A stretch of DNA of 41,751 bases from an uncultured Actinomycetes bacterium (GCA_903898555.1 CAIUFY010000011.1:1-41751); one strand, 5' to 3'; positions 29,983-39,493 are shown, counted from the stretch's first letter. Notes: generated by a model not told the origin, from the letters alone. Translations and numbers: made by a program.

Positions 29983-30944
29983 TTCTTAGCCTGTTTTGCA
30001 GATGTCGAAGGAGAAGGAGTTGGGCTTGCGCTAATCGATGGTGAAGGAGCGGGAACTGGCGTAACCATCACTGTCACCGTTGGATTAGGAGTTGGATTTA
30101 TTGGCTTGCTTGGCGCAGTCGTCGGAGCTTGTATAACCACTGACACAATGCCAAGATCATTTAAATTGCTAAAAGACTTCACAGTGGCGCTCTGTGTAAG
30201 GAGAGTTTCAGTGTGATCGACTTTTGTAACCACTCCTACAGGCAAACCTGGAATGAACGGACGATTGTTATCGCTTCCGATTGAAATGAGTGAATCACCA
30301 ATTTGTAATGAGCCAGCTGGGTCTAGCAATTCAAGATTATAGGTATTAGTTCCTTGACCAATAAGAACACCTACGCTCTGAGAACGAGCGACTCGAACGC
30401 CGATTCGGAATGTTGGGTCACTCATTAATAAAACGATTGATGAATTAACCGTTACTGACTTCACTACACCAACTAGACCATTCTCGGAAATGACAGTCAT
30501 GTTGTTTCGAATTCCGCTACTTGAACCAGCATCGAGGGTAATCGTCTGACTAAATGTCGAAGCCGATCCTCTGCCGATAACTCGCGCAGAAACAACTTTA
30601 TAACCTCCGCGTCCAGCGAGGTCTAAGACTTTACGCAGTTGCGTCAGTTGACCTTTGATATCTGCGTTGAGAACGGCTTGCTTTTTTAATCTAGCATTTG
30701 CAGTACGTAAATCCTGAATTTCCGCTTTTGTCTTTCCAAAATTCTTTACATCGCTCAAGAAGCGTCCAACGGGCGCAAAAATATCTGACGTTGCTTTTTG
30801 AATTGGAGATAAGACAGTTTGGGCAGCACTTCGAGAACCTGAAATTAAACTTACGCCTCTCAAATCGAGAGTAATTAGTAAAAGCGATGAAACCAAAAGT
30901 GTCACGAGCAGGAGTCTGGAACGATTGCTCCCGCTGCGTGCCAT
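29979..30944 (-). CDS. mreC: Rod shape-determining protein MreC
   Basis: Periplasm-facing scaffold that activates PBP2-RodA. 321 residues: a membrane anchor at about 11-30, a coiled-coil (about 70-105, LRTANARLKKQAVLNADIK), the beta-barrel MreC domain with GLVGVVKSVTVNSSIVLLMSD and GDSLISIGSDNNRPFIPGLPVGVV, and a Pro/Ser/Thr-rich tail from about 275 that is probably disordered. AAGGAG is placed before the ATG. Begins 36 bp after mreB. Confidence 0.95.
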   Translation of the reverse strand: MARSGSNRSRLLLVTLLVSSLLLITLDLRGVSLISGSRSAAQTVLSPIQKATSDIFAPVGRFLSDVKNFGKTKAEIQDLRTANARLKKQAVLNADIKGQLTQLRKVLDLAGRGGYKVVSARVIGRGSASTFSQTITLDAGSSSGIRNNMTVISENGLVGVVKSVTVNSSIVLLMSDPTFRIGVRVARSQSVGVLIGQGTNTYNLELLDPAGSLQIGDSLISIGSDNNRPFIPGLPVGVVTKVDHTETLLTQSATVKSFSNLNDLGIVSVVIQAPTTAPSKPINPTPNPTVTVMVTPVPAPSPSISASPTPSPSTSAKQAKK

Positions 30945-30980
30945 AAAAGTCTCCTTGCCTTGTCGCTACAAAATTACAAC

Positions 30981-32024
30981 TTAACGACGAGGTTCTGAAA
31001 TCAAAACCTTTTCAAGTGCTTCGAATTCCTCGATACATTTTCCGGAACCTTCAGCAACAGCATTTAGAGGACGATCGCAAACATGAACTGGCATTCCAGT
31101 TTCTTGGCGAAGTCGCTCATCAAGTCCGCGAAGCAGAGCGCCGCCACCAGTAAGAACAATTCCACGATCCATTAGGTCGCTTGCAAGTTCTGGTGGTGTT
31201 TTATCTAGCGTGCTCTTAACAGCGTTAACAATTTGATTTACAGGCTCTTCAAGAGCTCTGCGGATTTCTTCAGCAGTTACAAGGATTACCTTTGGAAGAC
31301 CTGTTGCTAAATCGCGTCCGCGAATCTCAGCGTCAGGCTCGTCTGGAAGCTTGCACGCAGAACCAATTGCCATCTTAATTTCTTCAGCCGTGCGCTCACC
31401 CAGTAACAAGGAATATTCCTTCTTAACCCAAGTAATAATTGCTTGATCAAGCTCGTCTCCACCAATTCGGATTGAGAGCGCTGTCACGATTCCGCCAAGT
31501 GAAATTACGGCAACTTCCGTTGTTCCGCCGCCAATATCTACAACCATGTTGCCTGTTGGCTCATGAATTGGAAGTCCTGCGCCAATAGCAGCTGCCATTG
31601 GTTCTTCAATGATGTAAACCTTGCGGGCACCTGCCGCATAACCAGCATCTTTAACCGCACGCTGCTCGACGCCTGTGATTCCAGATGGAACACAAACAAC
31701 GATGCGAGGCTTTGCCAAGTAACGACGCTTATGTACCTTTTGAATGAAGTAACGAAGCATGCGCTCGGTTGTATCAAAGTCTGCGATTACGCCATCTTTT
31801 AGAGGACGGATCGCAACAATATTGCCTGGTGTACGGCCAATCATTCTTTTGGCTTCGATTCCAACAGCGAGGATTGCACCTGTATCTTGATTTACAGCTA
31901 CGACAGAAGGCTCGTTAAGAACGATTCCGCGTCCGCGAACATAAACCAAAGTATTCGCAGTTCCAAGATCTACAGCCATATCACGTCCAAAAAAGTCCAT
32001 GCGTGATGGTTTCTTCTCGCTCAT
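30981..32024 (-). CDS. mreB: Rod shape-determining protein MreB (actin-like)
   Basis: Bacterial actin that organises lateral wall growth at the inner membrane face. I prefer the start at ATG 32024 ([19 protein letters not shown]; 347 residues), where GAGGAAGAAGGAAG gives a ribosome binding site. A further frame to 32048 adds eight residues and overlaps the ndk stop by one base (TAATG), so coupling from there cannot be ruled out. Motifs: [15 protein letters not shown] (phosphate 1), [18 protein letters not shown] (phosphate 2), and [14 protein letters not shown] (adenosine). First of mreB-mreC-mreD-mrdA-rodA. Confidence 0.96.
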   Translation of the reverse strand: MSEKKPSRMDFFGRDMAVDLGTANTLVYVRGRGIVLNEPSVVAVNQDTGAILAVGIEAKRMIGRTPGNIVAIRPLKDGVIADFDTTERMLRYFIQKVHKRRYLAKPRIVVCVPSGITGVEQRAVKDAGYAAGARKVYIIEEPMAAAIGAGLPIHEPTGNMVVDIGGGTTEVAVISLGGIVTALSIRIGGDELDQAIITWVKKEYSLLLGERTAEEIKMAIGSACKLPDEPDAEIRGRDLATGLPKVILVTAEEIRRALEEPVNQIVNAVKSTLDKTPPELASDLMDRGIVLTGGGALLRGLDERLRQETGMPVHVCDRPLNAVAEGSGKCIEEFEALEKVLISEPRR

Positions 32025-32047
32025 CTCTTCCTTCTTCCTCATCTTCA

Positions 32048-32494
32048 TTAATTCTTAATTTCCGGAAACCAAATAGTTATTTCACGAGTTGCAGATTCGA
32101 CTGAATCTGAACCGTGAACAATATTCTGAACAACTTTTGTACCTTGATCGCGCGCTAAGTCGCCGCGGATTGTTCCTGGTTCTGCAGTCGTTGGATCAGT
32201 AGTTCCAGCCAACTTGCGGAAGCCTTCGATTACTCGATTGCCCTCAGCGATGATTGCTACGACCGAACCCGACAACATAAATTCAAGAAGAGGTTCATAG
32301 AACGGCTTTCCCTCATGCTCGGCATAGTGAAGAGCAAGAGTTGCGAGATCTGGTTGCACCATCTTCAACGCGGAAATTTTGTAACCCTTACGTTCGATGC
32401 GAGCGATTACTTCGCCTACCAATGAACGCTTAACGCCATCTGGCTTAACGAGAATGAGGGTTCTTTCCTGCTGAACTTGCGCTGGGTTGGTCAC
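32048..32494 (-). CDS. ndk: Nucleoside diphosphate kinase
   Basis: Balances NTP and dNTP pools by phosphate transfer through a histidine. 148 residues, starting at GTG 32494. Catalytic H127 in [22 protein letters not shown] and RGDLARD are typical. The N-terminus is about ten residues longer than the minimal enzyme. There is no ribosome binding site; TAGAAT, a near-perfect -10 box, is 6 nt before the GTG, so the transcript probably starts at the start codon. It lies between DUF4233 and mreB. Confidence 0.96.
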   Translation of the reverse strand: MTNPAQVQQERTLILVKPDGVKRSLVGEVIARIERKGYKISALKMVQPDLATLALHYAEHEGKPFYEPLLEFMLSGSVVAIIAEGNRVIEGFRKLAGTTDPTTAEPGTIRGDLARDQGTKVVQNIVHGSDSVESATREITIWFPEIKN

Positions 32495-32500
32495 TGACGC

Positions 32501-32529
32501 ATTCTATGGGCTTGTCGGGAATCCCTTAA
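32501..32529 (-). promoter_or_regulatory. Candidate ndk promoter for a leaderless mRNA
   Basis: TAGAAT (32506-32501) matches the -10 consensus at five of six positions. TTAAGG (32529-32524) sits 17 nt upstream at the end of the DUF4233 gene. The predicted start falls on the ndk GTG at 32494. Confidence 0.5.
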
Positions 32530-32867
32530 ATCGGACTGTTCTGGTCTCTTTCGGCAATCAATTTGGCCCTAATCGCCTCGCCCTTGCGCCCCAGGAAGAA
32601 GGCCGTTGCCCAAAGGCCGCCGAAAAGCGCACCTATGAAATACATGGACGGCACTACCAATCCGTAGGCGATGAGCCCGACTTGAAGGGCTGTCCCGATC
32701 AACCAGCCAATTTTCTTCTTCATAAGGCCAGCTGTTAACAAGCAGGCAAGTGCCAAAAGTCCACCTAATGAAAGAGCGACGGCTCCATGGTTTTCCATGG
32801 CTAGCAAAAGGGCAAAGCCCATTATCAGCGCTTCCATTGTTATGACTGCAGAGCCGAGAATTCTCAT
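32526..32867 (-). CDS. DUF4233 family membrane protein
   Basis: 113 residues with four hydrophobic stretches (about 5-22, 29-47, 54-72, 77-93) and a basic, polar C-terminus. I recognise the DUF4233 pattern from its N-terminal MRILGSAVITMEALIMGFALLLA-like segment (key run RILGSAVITMEALIMG) and its place directly after folC, where actinobacterial genomes usually carry it. Function unknown. It overlaps folC by 4 bp (ATGA), so it should be made along with it. Nothing in the sequence points to an enzymatic role. Confidence 0.88.
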   Translation of the reverse strand: MRILGSAVITMEALIMGFALLLAMENHGAVALSLGGLLALACLLTAGLMKKKIGWLIGTALQVGLIAYGLVVPSMYFIGALFGGLWATAFFLGRKGEAIRAKLIAERDQNSPI

Positions 32868-34222
32868 GTTCGTGACTCAACAATTTTACGAAGTATGGCT
32901 CGCGATTCACCAGCTGTCACGACAGAACCTGTTATCAAAACTGCCGAAACGCCTTCACTCTTTTGATTTATCAACGTACATTGTTCGATCGATGTTGTTA
33001 TAGCGCGCTGCAAATCAACTTCTTTAAATACTCGCTCGGCTCCAAACACTTCCACAGCGGCGGCATATAAATCATCGACGGGAAGAGCTCGATCAGAAGA
33101 GTTCTGGGTAACTACAAGCCTGTCAATAACTGGCTCAAGTTCCATCAAGACTCCGTGCACATCTTTTTCTCCCAATATAGAAAGAACGCCAAAAACAGTT
33201 TCAAAATCAAACTCGGTTGAAATTGTTGAGGCAAGCGCATGAGCGCCATGTGGGTTATGCGCAGCGTCAACTATGACAGTTGGATCTCTATAAAGAACTT
33301 CGAAGCGACCCGGGGATGTAACTTTTGCAAACGCCACTCGAACGATTTCTTCATCTAGTTTTACCCCAGCAAATGCCTCGACAGCGGCGATTGCAACTGC
33401 GGCATTCGAACCTTGATGTGCGCCATAGAGTGGAATAAATATTTCTGTATATTCTCCGAAAATTCCGCTAACAGAAATCATCTGGCCGCCTACCGCGATA
33501 TCGCGATGAGATACTGAAAATTCAATTCCCTCTCGATATGGAATTGCAGACTTCTCAAGGATTTTTGCCGTCAATACTTTGGCAACTTCAGCTGGTTGGG
33601 CAGCAAGAACAACGTGCGTCTCAGGCTTAATAATTCCAGACTTTGTTTCGGCAATCTCCTCTAGGGTCTCGCCCAAGTATTCGGTGTGATCTAATCCGAT
33701 GGGAGTAATAACAGAAACTTGGCTTGCAACAATATTTGTTGCATCCCATGCCCCGCCCATTCCGGCCTCAACAACAGCGACGTCTACTGGAAATTCAGCA
33801 AAGGCTACAAAAGCCAGAGCCGTCATTGCTTCAAAAAATGAAATTGGATGTGGTTGGCGACTATCGATTAAATCCAAGTAGAGAGCGATGTCGTTATATG
33901 TGGCAATCATGCCCTCAGGGGAAATCGGTTCTCCCTTTAGTGAAATTCGCTCTAGAAAGCTTTCAAGATGAGGGCTAGTAAAGCGTCCAGTTCGATATCC
34001 AAGTTCGCTAAATAGTGAATCAATCATTCTTGAAGTAGTTGTCTTGCCATTAGTTCCTGCAATGTGCACGACCGGATATGTCCGCTCCGGACTTCCAAGT
34101 GCGTCGCAGAGCGCGGCAATACGATCTAAAGAGGGCTCGATTCGAGTCTCAGGCCAGCGCTTAAGCAGAGCTTGGTAAATATGTTCGACTGCTTCAAGAC
34201 TATCTGGGGAGCTCATGTTCAT
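32864..34222 (-). CDS. folC: Folylpolyglutamate synthase / dihydrofolate synthase
   Basis: ATP-dependent addition of glutamate to dihydropteroate or folates. 452 residues, Mur-ligase fold. P-loop HIAGTNGKTTTSRMI at about 53-67, the ITPIGLDHTEYLGET segment, and VDAAHNPHGAHAL at the C-terminal domain. Start at ATG 34222 gives ATGA overlap with valS; a second ATG lies two codons later. Linked with DUF4233 downstream. Confidence 0.95.
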   Translation of the reverse strand: MNMSSPDSLEAVEHIYQALLKRWPETRIEPSLDRIAALCDALGSPERTYPVVHIAGTNGKTTTSRMIDSLFSELGYRTGRFTSPHLESFLERISLKGEPISPEGMIATYNDIALYLDLIDSRQPHPISFFEAMTALAFVAFAEFPVDVAVVEAGMGGAWDATNIVASQVSVITPIGLDHTEYLGETLEEIAETKSGIIKPETHVVLAAQPAEVAKVLTAKILEKSAIPYREGIEFSVSHRDIAVGGQMISVSGIFGEYTEIFIPLYGAHQGSNAAVAIAAVEAFAGVKLDEEIVRVAFAKVTSPGRFEVLYRDPTVIVDAAHNPHGAHALASTISTEFDFETVFGVLSILGEKDVHGVLMELEPVIDRLVVTQNSSDRALPVDDLYAAAVEVFGAERVFKEVDLQRAITTSIEQCTLINQKSEGVSAVLITGSVVTAGESRAILRKIVESRT

Positions 34223-36813
34223 TCGGCGGGTAGAGCAGCAAGCGCTGCAGTTATTCGCTCAATGTCAGCAGTTGTATCAGCTAGGCGCTGACGAATTTCC
34301 TGGACAACTTCCATTGGAGCCTTAGCCATGAAACCTTCATTATCAATTTTTATCTTTGCTGTATTTCTATCTTTCTCCGCAGCCGCTAAGTCCTTTGTTA
34401 ATCGCGCGCGTTCAGCTTTAATGTCGATTGCACCAGATAAATCAAACTCAATAGTTACCCCAGCAACATCAATTTTTGATGTGAAGTTTCCATCTTCTTT
34501 GTCGCAACGAACAATAAATCGAATTGCATCTTCATACGATGAAAGTCCGACTTCATCCATTCCATTGAATCTGGCAACGATACGAGCTGAAGTCTTGATT
34601 CCTTGATCATTTCTAAAGCGACGAATTTCGGTGATGATTTCTTGAACTTTGGAGACAGCAATAAGAGATGATTCATCGCGTTGTGCTGGATCAAATTTTG
34701 GCCAAGCGGCAGTCACAAGAGTCTCTTTGCCAGTTAAGTTGCACCAGAGTTCTTCAGTAATAAACGGCATGACCGGATGCATTAATCGAAGAAGCTGATC
34801 TAAAACATGGCCCAGTACTCGCTGGGTATCTGCTGCATCTGTTCCGCCCTTGGCAAACGCTGATTTCGTAAGTTCCAAATACCAGTCGCAAAGGTCATCC
34901 CAGGCAAAGTGATAAATAAGTTCACAAGCCTTAGCGAATTCGAATTTTTCAAGATATTGATCTACATCAGCAACGGTTTCATCAAGACGCGTAAGAATCC
35001 ATTTGTTGATGTCATCAAGAGAATCAAAAGCTGGAAGTGCGCCTTCAGTTGTTGCGCCATTCATATTTGCGAATCGTGTTGCGTTCCAAAGCTTTGTTGC
35101 AAAGTTTCGAGCTCCTGCAATCCATTCTTCAGCAAGCGCTTGGTCTGCTCCAGGATTTGCTCCTCGAGCTAAGGTGAATCGAAGCGCATCTGAACCATAC
35201 TTATCCATGAATTCAATTGGATCAACAACGTTGCCCTTTGACTTTGACATCTTCTTGCCAAATTTGTCGCGAACTAGGCCATGGAGAGCGATTGTATGGA
35301 AAGGCTGGACGCCATCCATTGCGAACAATCCCCACATCATCATTCGCGCAACCCAGAAGAAGAGAATGTCATAGCCTGTTACAAGAACACTTGTTGGGTA
35401 AAACTTTGCTAAATCTTCCGTTTTATTAGGCCAGCCTAAAGTTGAGAAGGGCCAAAGGGCCGAAGAGAACCAGGTATCAAGCACATCGGGATCTTGCTCG
35501 TATCCGGCAGGTGGAACTTCATTTGGTCCACAAACAACTACTTCGCCATTTGGGCCGTAATAAACAGGTATGCGATGACCCCACCAGAGCTGGCGAGAAA
35601 TACACCAGTCATGCATGTTGTCGATCCAGTCAAAATATCGAGGCGATAATTCTTCAGGTTCAATCTTTACGCGACCATCACGAACAGCATCCCCTGCCGC
35701 TTTCGCGAGCGGTGCAACCTTTACAAACCACTGCTTAGAAAGGCGCGGTTCAACAGTCGTGTCGCATCGTGAACAGTGTCCGACAGAGTGCATGTATGGG
35801 CGCTTCTCTGCAACGATTCGACCGTCTGCTTTAAGCGCTTCGACAACTTTTGTGCGAGCCTCAAAACGATCCATTCCATCAAAGACAGTTCCTGTATTTG
35901 CAATTACGCCGAGGCTGTCCATAACGCTAATGTTTTCGAGTTTATGGCGCTGTCCGATTTCGAAGTCGTTAGGGTCGTGGGCAGGAGTTACTTTTACTGC
36001 ACCAGTACCAAACTCTGGATCAACGTGTTCGTCAGCAACGATTGGAATCTTCCGACCAGTAATTGGCAGAGTGACAAAAGTTCCGACAAGGGCCTTGTAG
36101 CGATCATCTTCTGGGTGAACAGCAATAGCCGTATCCCCCAACATGGTTTCAGCACGTGTAGTCGCGACAACAATCGCGCTATCACCATCTCCGTAGCGAA
36201 TGGAGACAAGTTCACCTGCATCATCTTGGTGATCTACTTCGATGTCCGAGAGCGCTGTGTGGCAACGAATACACCAGTTGATGATTCGCTCTGCACGATA
36301 AATTAATTTTGCATCGTAGAGGCGCTTAAATATTTCCAAGACAGCTTCGGAGAGATTTGCATCCATCGTGAATGCTTCCCGGCTCCAGTCAACTGAATCT
36401 CCGAGTCGCTTCATCTGTCCAAGAATGGTGCCGCCAGATTCTGCTTTCCACTCCCAAACTTTTTCTGCAAATTTTTCACGACCTAGATCGTGACGCGATA
36501 AACCTTGTGCTGCCAATTGTTTTTCGACAACGTTTTGAGTTGCGATTCCGGCATGGTCCATTCCTGGAAGCCACAGAGCTTCGAAACCCTTCATTCGCTT
36601 CATCCGAATTAAAATGTCTTGAAGCGTGTGGTCAAGAGCGTGGCCAATATGCAGACTTCCGGTCACGTTTGGAGGAGGAATAACTATGGTGAACGGAGGC
36701 TTCTCCGACTTTGCATCAGCCTTGAAATAGCCTGCGTCAATCCACTTTTGATAGAGGACACCCTCAATATCGGCAGGCGTAAAACTCGCTGCTAGTTCAG
36801 GGCGTTCGCTCAT
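34219..36813 (-). CDS. valS: Valyl-tRNA synthetase
   Basis: Class I synthetase charging tRNA(Val), with editing of Thr. 864 residues. HIGH at 55-58 (LHIGHALDHTL), KMSKS at 521-525 (FGKKMSKSKGN), the CP1 editing domain with TTRAETMLGDTA at 218-229, and a C-terminal coiled coil from about 795 (ERARLTKDLAAAEKDRNTAK). 23 bp separate it from clpX. No ribosome binding site is visible before ATG 36813. No T-box fits in the short gap. The valS-folC order is a common actinobacterial arrangement. Confidence 0.97.
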   Translation of the reverse strand: MSERPELAASFTPADIEGVLYQKWIDAGYFKADAKSEKPPFTIVIPPPNVTGSLHIGHALDHTLQDILIRMKRMKGFEALWLPGMDHAGIATQNVVEKQLAAQGLSRHDLGREKFAEKVWEWKAESGGTILGQMKRLGDSVDWSREAFTMDANLSEAVLEIFKRLYDAKLIYRAERIINWCIRCHTALSDIEVDHQDDAGELVSIRYGDGDSAIVVATTRAETMLGDTAIAVHPEDDRYKALVGTFVTLPITGRKIPIVADEHVDPEFGTGAVKVTPAHDPNDFEIGQRHKLENISVMDSLGVIANTGTVFDGMDRFEARTKVVEALKADGRIVAEKRPYMHSVGHCSRCDTTVEPRLSKQWFVKVAPLAKAAGDAVRDGRVKIEPEELSPRYFDWIDNMHDWCISRQLWWGHRIPVYYGPNGEVVVCGPNEVPPAGYEQDPDVLDTWFSSALWPFSTLGWPNKTEDLAKFYPTSVLVTGYDILFFWVARMMMWGLFAMDGVQPFHTIALHGLVRDKFGKKMSKSKGNVVDPIEFMDKYGSDALRFTLARGANPGADQALAEEWIAGARNFATKLWNATRFANMNGATTEGALPAFDSLDDINKWILTRLDETVADVDQYLEKFEFAKACELIYHFAWDDLCDWYLELTKSAFAKGGTDAADTQRVLGHVLDQLLRLMHPVMPFITEELWCNLTGKETLVTAAWPKFDPAQRDESSLIAVSKVQEIITEIRRFRNDQGIKTSARIVARFNGMDEVGLSSYEDAIRFIVRCDKEDGNFTSKIDVAGVTIEFDLSGAIDIKAERARLTKDLAAAEKDRNTAKIKIDNEGFMAKAPMEVVQEIRQRLADTTADIERITAALAALPAE

Positions 36814-36836
36814 AAGAGGTGAGTCTAGATTAAAAC

Positions 36837-38138
36837 TTAAGCGCTCTTCTCCTCGGAACCATCGGCGCTCTTTGGCTTGCTTGCTCGCTTAGGGCCGGCT
36901 CCGCGGGAGACGTACTGAGGTTCTTCTTCTTTTCGTACCACTCCAGGAGTGATGACAACGCGCTCCACATCCTTGCGGGATGGAACTTCGTACATGACCG
37001 AAAGAAGCGTTTCTTCCATAATTGCTCGAAGACCACGAGCTCCGGTTCCGCGCTTGATCGCAAGATCAGCCACAACGCCAAGAGCTTCTGGAGTTACTTC
37101 AAGTTCAACACCATCTAATTCGAATAGCTTCTCATATTGTTTTACGAGTGCATTTTTTGGCTCAGTAAGAATTTCCATGAGGGCCGGGCGATCAAGATTT
37201 TCAACGCTCGTAAGAATTGGTAAACGTCCGATGAATTCAGGAATCATTCCAAACTTCAACAAATCTTCAGGCATGACCTCGCCGAAAATATCTGTCTTTT
37301 GAACATCATCAATTGATTGAAGTTTCGCGTTGAATCCAACTCCGGCTTTGCCCTTGCGGCTCTCAATAATTTTCTCAAGTCCAGAGAATGCACCGCCAAC
37401 GATGAAAAGAATATTTGTTGTGTCAATTTGCAAGAATTCTTGATGAGGGTGCTTTCGGCCACCTTGTGGTGGAACAGATGCAGTTGTTCCTTCGAGAATC
37501 TTCAATAGTGCTTGCTGTACGCCTTCACCCGATACGTCACGAGTAATGGATGGATTCTCTGCCTTGCGTGCGACCTTATCGATTTCATCGATATAGATGA
37601 TTCCTGTTTCGGCCTTCTTAACATCAAAATCTGCAGCTTGAATAAGTTTGAGGAGAATGTTTTCTACATCCTCGCCCACATAACCTGCTTCGGTTAGTGC
37701 TGTTGCATCCGCAATCGCAAATGGAACGTTCAACATTCTGGCCAGTGTCTGAGCAAGAAGTGTCTTGCCGCAACCTGTAGGTCCAAGAATCAAAATGTTT
37801 GATTTCGCAAGCTCGACAGAATCCTCGCGCTTTGTATCGCCAGATTGAACACGCTTGTAGTGGTTATAGACAGCAACTGCGAGTGAACGCTTTGCTCGGT
37901 CCTGCCCAATTACAAATTGATCTAGGAAGTCTGAAATCTCTTGTGGCTTTGGAAGTTCAGTTAAACCAAGGGTGCTTGTCTCTGAAAGCTCTTCGATAAT
38001 GATTTCATTACAAAGTTCAATACATTCATCACAGATGTATACGCCGGGACCAGCGATAAGTTTCTTGACTTGCTTTTGTGTCTTTCCGCAGAAAGAACAC
38101 TTCAAGAGATCGCCTGATTCTCCGATGCGTGTGTTCAT
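36837..38138 (-). CDS. clpX: ATP-dependent Clp protease ATP-binding subunit ClpX
   Basis: AAA+ unfoldase that feeds ClpP. 433 residues. Zinc-binding domain with C14, C17, C36 and C39; Walker A GPTGCGKT at 119-126; Walker B IIYIDEID at 180-187; the pore loop GYVGEDVEN at 152-160; the ClpP-docking IGF-type loop is replaced around GVGFN (266-270), as in several lineages. The C-terminal Lys/Ser-rich tail is probably disordered. TAGTCT 6 nt before the ATG could give a leaderless transcript. It follows clpP2 by 77 bp with a hairpin between. Confidence 0.97.
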   Translation of the reverse strand: MNTRIGESGDLLKCSFCGKTQKQVKKLIAGPGVYICDECIELCNEIIIEELSETSTLGLTELPKPQEISDFLDQFVIGQDRAKRSLAVAVYNHYKRVQSGDTKREDSVELAKSNILILGPTGCGKTLLAQTLARMLNVPFAIADATALTEAGYVGEDVENILLKLIQAADFDVKKAETGIIYIDEIDKVARKAENPSITRDVSGEGVQQALLKILEGTTASVPPQGGRKHPHQEFLQIDTTNILFIVGGAFSGLEKIIESRKGKAGVGFNAKLQSIDDVQKTDIFGEVMPEDLLKFGMIPEFIGRLPILTSVENLDRPALMEILTEPKNALVKQYEKLFELDGVELEVTPEALGVVADLAIKRGTGARGLRAIMEETLLSVMYEVPSRKDVERVVITPGVVRKEEEPQYVSRGAGPKRASKPKSADGSEEKSA

Positions 38139-38154
38139 GCCTTAAGACTACAAA

Positions 38155-38176
38155 GCCCCACCATTTCTGGCGGGGC
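38155..38176 (-). terminator. Hairpin between clpP2 and clpX
   Basis: GCCCCGCCA/TGGTGGGGC pairs over nine positions (one G-U) and closes a GAAA tetraloop; the transcript continues CTTTGTAG. The stem is strong but the T-run is short, so it could be a partial terminator that sets the clpP to clpX ratio, or an mRNA-stabilising structure. Confidence 0.6.
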
Positions 38177-38186
38177 ATTTGAGCAC

Positions 38187-38201
38187 AAGCGGTGTTCGCT
38201 T
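38187..38201. repeat. Short inverted repeat after clpP2
   Basis: AAGCG-GTGTT-CGCTT, perfect 5-bp arms, starts 14 bp after the clpP2 stop. It may form a small hairpin at the 3' end of the clpP1P2 message or be a protein site. It does not fit the ClgR motif that I know from Corynebacterium or Streptomyces, in which CGC precedes GCG. Confidence 0.35.
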
Positions 38202-38215
38202 ATAGGTGAATCGAA

Positions 38216-38839
38216 TTACTTAACAGCTTTACGAGAGGCTAGAACCTGGTCGATGAGGCCGTACTCGACAGCGTCTGCGGCAGTAAGAATCTTGTCGCGC
38301 TCGATGTCTTTAGCAATTTCTTCAGCTGACTTTGTTGAATGCTTAACAAGCATCTCTTCCAAAAGTGCGCGCATGCGCATGATTTCGCGAGCTTGGATTT
38401 CGATATCCGATCCTTGGCCACCGCCCTCTGATGAAGGTTGGTGAATCAAGATACGGGCATGCTCAAGAGCAAAGCGCTTTCCTTTAGCTCCTCCTGCAAG
38501 CAAAATCGCAGCAGCTGATGCAGCTTGACCGAGACAAATTGTCATCACGTCAGGACGAACGAATTGCATCGTGTCATAAATTGCCGTTAGCGCTGTGAAA
38601 GATCCGCCAGGTGAGTTGATGTACATCATGATGTCGCGGTCTGGATCCATCGACTCGAGAGTCAATAGCTGCGCCATTACATCGTTTGCAACTGTGTCAT
38701 CAATTGGTTGACCCAAGAAAATAATGCGCTCTTCGAAAAGCTTTGTATAAGGATCAAGACGTTTGAAACCATAAGCCGTCTTCTCCTCGATTGTTGGGAG
38801 AACGTAACGAGCCGAGATGTCGTTTACTTTGTTATTCAT
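38216..38839 (-). CDS. clpP2: ATP-dependent Clp protease proteolytic subunit 2
   Basis: Serine peptidase ring subunit. 207 residues with the complete triad: S108 ([12 protein letters not shown]), H133 (ILIHQP) and D182 (IERDKIL). Actinobacterial ClpP1 and ClpP2 assemble as a mixed tetradecamer, and the tandem here matches. It overlaps clpP1 by 4 bp (ATGA), which suits equal synthesis. The about 15-residue N-terminal region may be a propeptide. Confidence 0.96.
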   Translation of the reverse strand: MNNKVNDISARYVLPTIEEKTAYGFKRLDPYTKLFEERIIFLGQPIDDTVANDVMAQLLTLESMDPDRDIMMYINSPGGSFTALTAIYDTMQFVRPDVMTICLGQAASAAAILLAGGAKGKRFALEHARILIHQPSSEGGGQGSDIEIQAREIMRMRALLEEMLVKHSTKSAEEIAKDIERDKILTAADAVEYGLIDQVLASRKAVK

Positions 38840-39447
38840 GCTGCGCCACCGCTTCCTGTTACTTGTGATGCTGACTTAACAACATGGTCAACAAGACCAT
38901 AAGCCTTTGCTTCTTCTGCATCGAACCAGCGGTCGCGATCAGAGTCAGCTGTAATTGTTTCTACGCTTTGACCTGAGTGCTTGGCAATTAGTTCTGCCAT
39001 GCGACGCTTTGTGAATGCCATTTGTTCAGCTTGAATACGAATCTCAGTAGCCGTGCCGCCAATTCCTCCGAGAGGTTGGTGCATCAATATGCGCGCGTTA
39101 GGAAGTGCGTAACGCTTTCCAGCTGCGCCGGCGGTGAGCAAGAACTGACCCATTGATGCAGCAAGTCCCATCGTCACTGTCGCAACATCATTCTTGATGT
39201 ATTGCATGGTGTCGTAAATAGCCATACCCGCAGATACAGATCCGCCAGGTGAGTTGATGTATAGGAAAATATCTTTATCTGGATCTTCAGCTGCAAGGAG
39301 CAGCATCTGAGCAGAAATTGCATTTGCCATGTTGTCTTCAACTTGACCGGTCATGAAAATGATGCGCTCTTTCAGAAGTCGCTGGTAAACCTGGTCATCC
39401 AAGCCGCCCATATTTGAACCCGCTGAACGCGAGGTGATTTCTTCCAC
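38836..39447 (-). CDS. clpP1: ATP-dependent Clp protease proteolytic subunit 1
   Basis: First ClpP of the tandem pair. 203 residues; triad S98 ([11 protein letters not shown]), H123 (ILMHQPLGG) and D172 (SDRDRWF). A strong AGGAGG is placed before ATG 39447, unlike the coupled clpP2. The C-terminal tail ([10 protein letters not shown]) is small and flexible. The 135-bp upstream region has two inverted repeats. tig lies upstream, the common order tig-clpP-clpX. Confidence 0.96.
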   Translation of the reverse strand: MEEITSRSAGSNMGGLDDQVYQRLLKERIIFMTGQVEDNMANAISAQMLLLAAEDPDKDIFLYINSPGGSVSAGMAIYDTMQYIKNDVATVTMGLAASMGQFLLTAGAAGKRYALPNARILMHQPLGGIGGTATEIRIQAEQMAFTKRRMAELIAKHSGQSVETITADSDRDRWFDAEEAKAYGLVDHVVKSASQVTGSGGAA

Positions 39448-39468
39448 TGTTCCTCCTGAAGGCTTTAT

Positions 39469-39493
39469 TCAATACGAAATTTCTATGTATTGA
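39469..39493 (-). promoter_or_regulatory. Inverted repeat upstream of clpP1
   Basis: TCAATAC and GTATTGA form perfect 7-bp arms around an 11-nt centre containing the palindrome GAAATTTC. It ends about 20 bp before the clpP1 start. A second, smaller symmetric site, CAGGCTCAGCCTG (39540-39552), lies nearer tig. The position fits an operator for the clpP operon. I cannot assign the regulator. Confidence 0.4.

Noticed and set aside
35776-36306. 176-codon open frame on the + strand
   Set aside because: Antisense to valS; no recognisable domain and unlike the proteins around it.
36814-36836. T-box riboswitch before valS
   Set aside because: Only 23 bp between clpX and valS; no room and no T-box sequence.
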